Below, in pieces: positions 5,701 to 6,796 of a DNA stretch of 6,796 bases. The notes under the pieces were generated by a model. It searched no databases. It saw only the letters and a program-made list of their open reading frames with translations, and was not told where the DNA came from. Numbering within the stretch: position 1 is the first letter of the stretch; every line of letters begins with the position of its first letter. Source of the DNA: Phycisphaeraceae bacterium (GTDB lineage: Bacteria > Planctomycetota > Phycisphaerae > Phycisphaerales > UBA1924); contig WUAK01000154.1 in NCBI GenBank assembly GCA_009827205.1, forward strand, positions 1-6,796, written 5' to 3'. The translations under genes and the position numbers were made by a program.

Positions 5701-6796
5701 AGTCTCGCCCAGCGAAGCTCGCCTGTGTAGAGATCGAGCCCGACCATGTGCGTGCTCATGACGCGCCGCAATGGTGAGAATTGAAACAGGCTGCACACCG
5801 CTGTATCGCCCACGATGATCGGCTGGCTGCTGAAGTTTGCCTCGTGCCACTCTCGCTTGAGCGCAGAGGGCACGACGGACCAGAGCCGCTCGCCCGTATC
5901 GATCGAGAGCGCATTGAGTCGCGGCGCGGTCAGCCTGTTGCGCTGATCCGTCTCGTGCGTGATCGCCAGAGCAACTCCCCCGGCGATCGTGACAGCTGAA
6001 GAGTCCTCGGCGTTGGGCTCGTTGCCTCTTCTGAAGTTCACGATCGCGGCATCAATCCCGGCGCCGTTGCGATCGCTCTCGGGTGAGAACCTCCACACAC
6101 GCTCGAGCGTCACCCGGTCCCACGCGGTCACCTGTTTCAGGTCATTGACGAGAACGAGGTCACCCGCGAGCACGGGCACGAGCCACGGCTTTGGCTCGCC
6201 TGAACTCAGGCGCTGCCCCCTCAGGAGCGACGCCCCGATGAGGTTGCCTTCGCTTGAGTCGGCGATGCTCGCGGATCGCAGAGGCCTGGGTAGGAGCTTG
6301 CCCGGCGAGAACGCGGGACCAGGCTCAGCCAGGCCTGTGCTCCTGATCGTCGCGGCTCTGGGCCTCTCAACGAACTCGAGATCATCCTCGGTAATCTCGT
6401 CCGCGAGACCGGCTTCGTCCGCGAAGCGCAAAGCAAGAGTCTGCAGGCTCTCCTGCCCCGCCAGCGGAGCGATGCGCGCCAGCAAGCGCGCGCTCCGCCT
6501 TGCGATATCTGAGCCCGGCTTGCGATCAGGGTGGCGATCGAGCTGCTCGATCATGCGCGAGGCGACATCAAAGTCGGCCGACTCGTACAACCGTTCGGCG
6601 AGTGTGAGCGCTGCATCGGCGCCGCTGCTCGTCAGAAGCTGTGAGCGCTCGACGCGCCCGATTTCACCCTCGCCCAGCAGCCGCTTCGCGAGCGGCTCCT
6701 GCACAATCCGGTAGCGCTGGAGCAGCGATTCGGAGCCGAGAAGCGCATCGTGGATCTCCGAACGAACGGAGTGGTAGAGCCTCGGATCTTCTGCGG
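2736..6796 (-). CDS. Giant PQQ-like beta-propeller and helical-repeat protein, partial at N-terminus
   Basis: The frame ends at TAG 2738-2736 and is open to the right edge, showing 1352 residues; the GTG at 6704 is an internal Val, since 30 more sense codons precede it. Numbering from the edge: residues about 1-150 are helical (ERLYESADFDVASRM). About 200-560 is a PQQ-like propeller with blades ending in a (S/T)GExxW-type turn: TLERVW (near 229), DTGERLW (near 297), YTGELRW (near 356), HSGEPVW (near 405). About 570-890 is helical, TPR-like (WEDAAQAYQSIL near 700; AGRLDRSIASLENAL near 800). About 930-1352 is a second propeller (VTGQTRW near 1011; RGDTVW near 1078; MDSGELR near 1210). No catalytic or quinoprotein residues are obvious; such proteins usually act as scaffolds. 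BamB-like propellers and BamD-like TPRs are separate proteins in E. coli outer-membrane assembly, so an envelope role is conceivable but unproven. The signal peptide region is outside the window. Confidence 0.8.
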   Translation of the reverse strand, partial: AEDPRLYHSVRSEIHDALLGSESLLQRYRIVQEPLAKRLLGEGEIGRVERSQLLTSSGADAALTLAERLYESADFDVASRMIEQLDRHPDRKPGSDIARRSARLLARIAPLAGQESLQTLALRFADEAGLADEITEDDLEFVERPRAATIRSTGLAEPGPAFSPGKLLPRPLRSASIADSSEGNLIGASLLRGQRLSSGEPKPWLVPVLAGDLVLVNDLKQVTAWDRVTLERVWRFSPESDRNGAGIDAAIVNFRRGNEPNAEDSSAVTIAGGVALAITHETDQRNRLTAPRLNALSIDTGERLWSVVPSALKREWHEANFSSQPIIVGDTAVCSLFQFSPLRRVMSTHMVGLDLYTGELRWARLLGTAGVAPSQRIERIAHLAVEREGVIFRSDPLGVIAALDAHSGEPVWIRRLGGEEGYTGSNRQPWQQTAPIIVGDRLIVLAPDQLSVQVFNRLSGELITEREASSLGWPDYILRSSDRLICVGASLTTLPIDEIASAEPAEILDSEERARGRVRLVGNKLLVPTDSGTRLIDPARPDQSGTDIDLDYPGAPTALGDQLIVADGSFVHTYLPWPTAEETLMRRMEESPDDPDIALTFAELAYRAGVVGRIADAADSALASIDRLGESERARVARDRLFASLSAMLTADLARRGSLVEAQTISPRQRGELIERLGQAASRPDQRVGYLMELARFARLQREWEDAAQAYQSILLDDSLASAQHTQGRHSQRAELAARDALGALVRDHPRAYSEFDTQARELYNSLTSNPQRASAESLESLARRYPVSRIAPEALLAASDAHTAAGRLDRSIASLENALDALGSMSSRREPASQITGEIAGRLVRSLAEADRLFAASQALDRVLEQRPGIRLTYFGEPIVAAELSEMLAERLAGISRLPRVGFEVQRMSQALIGWSIVEPLSSKGSVPRDHLMLYSREAGQLALFGIEGEATEELGFDPRVVAADVPGALAPIWSRSAPAGTSVSLVQLQPSSALLLWGGSAEASFEMIDTVTGQTRWRTPPFGDLFEDEPDRRRTGLVETPLDGPSRLSDIMVVLGDRHVALVERTGRSAVFDRVRGDTVWAATLDVPVVYEASLSGGVLVLGGERPADPLAGEAAGVVPLVASYDIETKQPLQFDDGHTSLFRWVRTDRSGRILVGLDAGVVFSDPKRRTQLWAINDPAVRLTGDAWLVQGRAVVLGPDRQLWQIDMDSGELRDAPLEDLSRVGGSSLISLYEGADREVVFVTDRGMIVFDQSGSLVGGDAAAGAERVLPPVRGEDVFAMLDVDGAPHFESGSVYTLSLLNARSGLLLGHADLRLLHEPESVALLDGHIVITAGNATLVYDAPHKPADQ

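Noticed and set aside
6702..6704. GTG as the start of the large minus-strand gene
   Set aside because: The same frame continues for 30 more sense codons (including LYHSVRSEIHDALL) to the window edge, with helical character like the downstream part. The true start is outside the window.
5959..6714. 251-residue plus-strand open frame opposite the propeller gene
   Set aside because: The product is a low-complexity Ser/Arg/Leu mix, and the opposite strand carries well-formed propeller and helical repeats.

Overview
This 6.8 kb, GC-rich, densely coding window looks like a chromosomal segment of a planctomycete, possibly Phycisphaerae. That call is an inference. It rests on a prepilin-type protein with the PGFTLIELLVVI signature and a late SAGSD motif, a very large PQQ-type beta-propeller plus helical-repeat protein, and a YrdC-phosphatase fusion; I associate all three with that phylum from memory. 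No mobile element, CRISPR array, tRNA or rRNA is visible.

Layout: (1) 1-948, minus strand: N-terminal 316 residues of a prepilin/pseudopilin-like protein that runs off the left edge. (2) 949-1156: a divergent intergenic region with a good sigma70-like promoter facing right (1086-1115), a perfect 8-bp inverted repeat just upstream of its -35 box, and a second hairpin (1125-1151) that would cover the putative ribosome binding site of the next gene. (3) 1157-2260, plus strand: a fused protein with an N-terminal YrdC/Sua5-like domain and a C-terminal low-molecular-weight phosphatase domain. (4) 2257-2721, plus strand: rpiB, overlapping the fusion gene by an ATGA and so probably translationally coupled to it. 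(5) 2736-6796, minus strand: a giant protein (at least 1352 residues) alternating helical repeats and two PQQ-like propellers; its N-terminus lies beyond the right edge. It converges on rpiB with only 14 bases between the stop codons.

The most interesting unit is the two-gene operon at 1157-2721. It repeats, in fused form, the Bacillus order ywlC (Sua5), ywlE (protein-arginine phosphatase), ywlF (RpiB). The phosphatase loop is CTGNTCRS, with the Thr that marks YwlE-type arginine phosphatases, while the YrdC half has lost two of the four residues normally needed for threonylcarbamoyl-AMP synthesis. The fusion may therefore be a phosphatase with a repurposed YrdC module. The flanking minus-strand genes are probably envelope or surface proteins unrelated to this operon.
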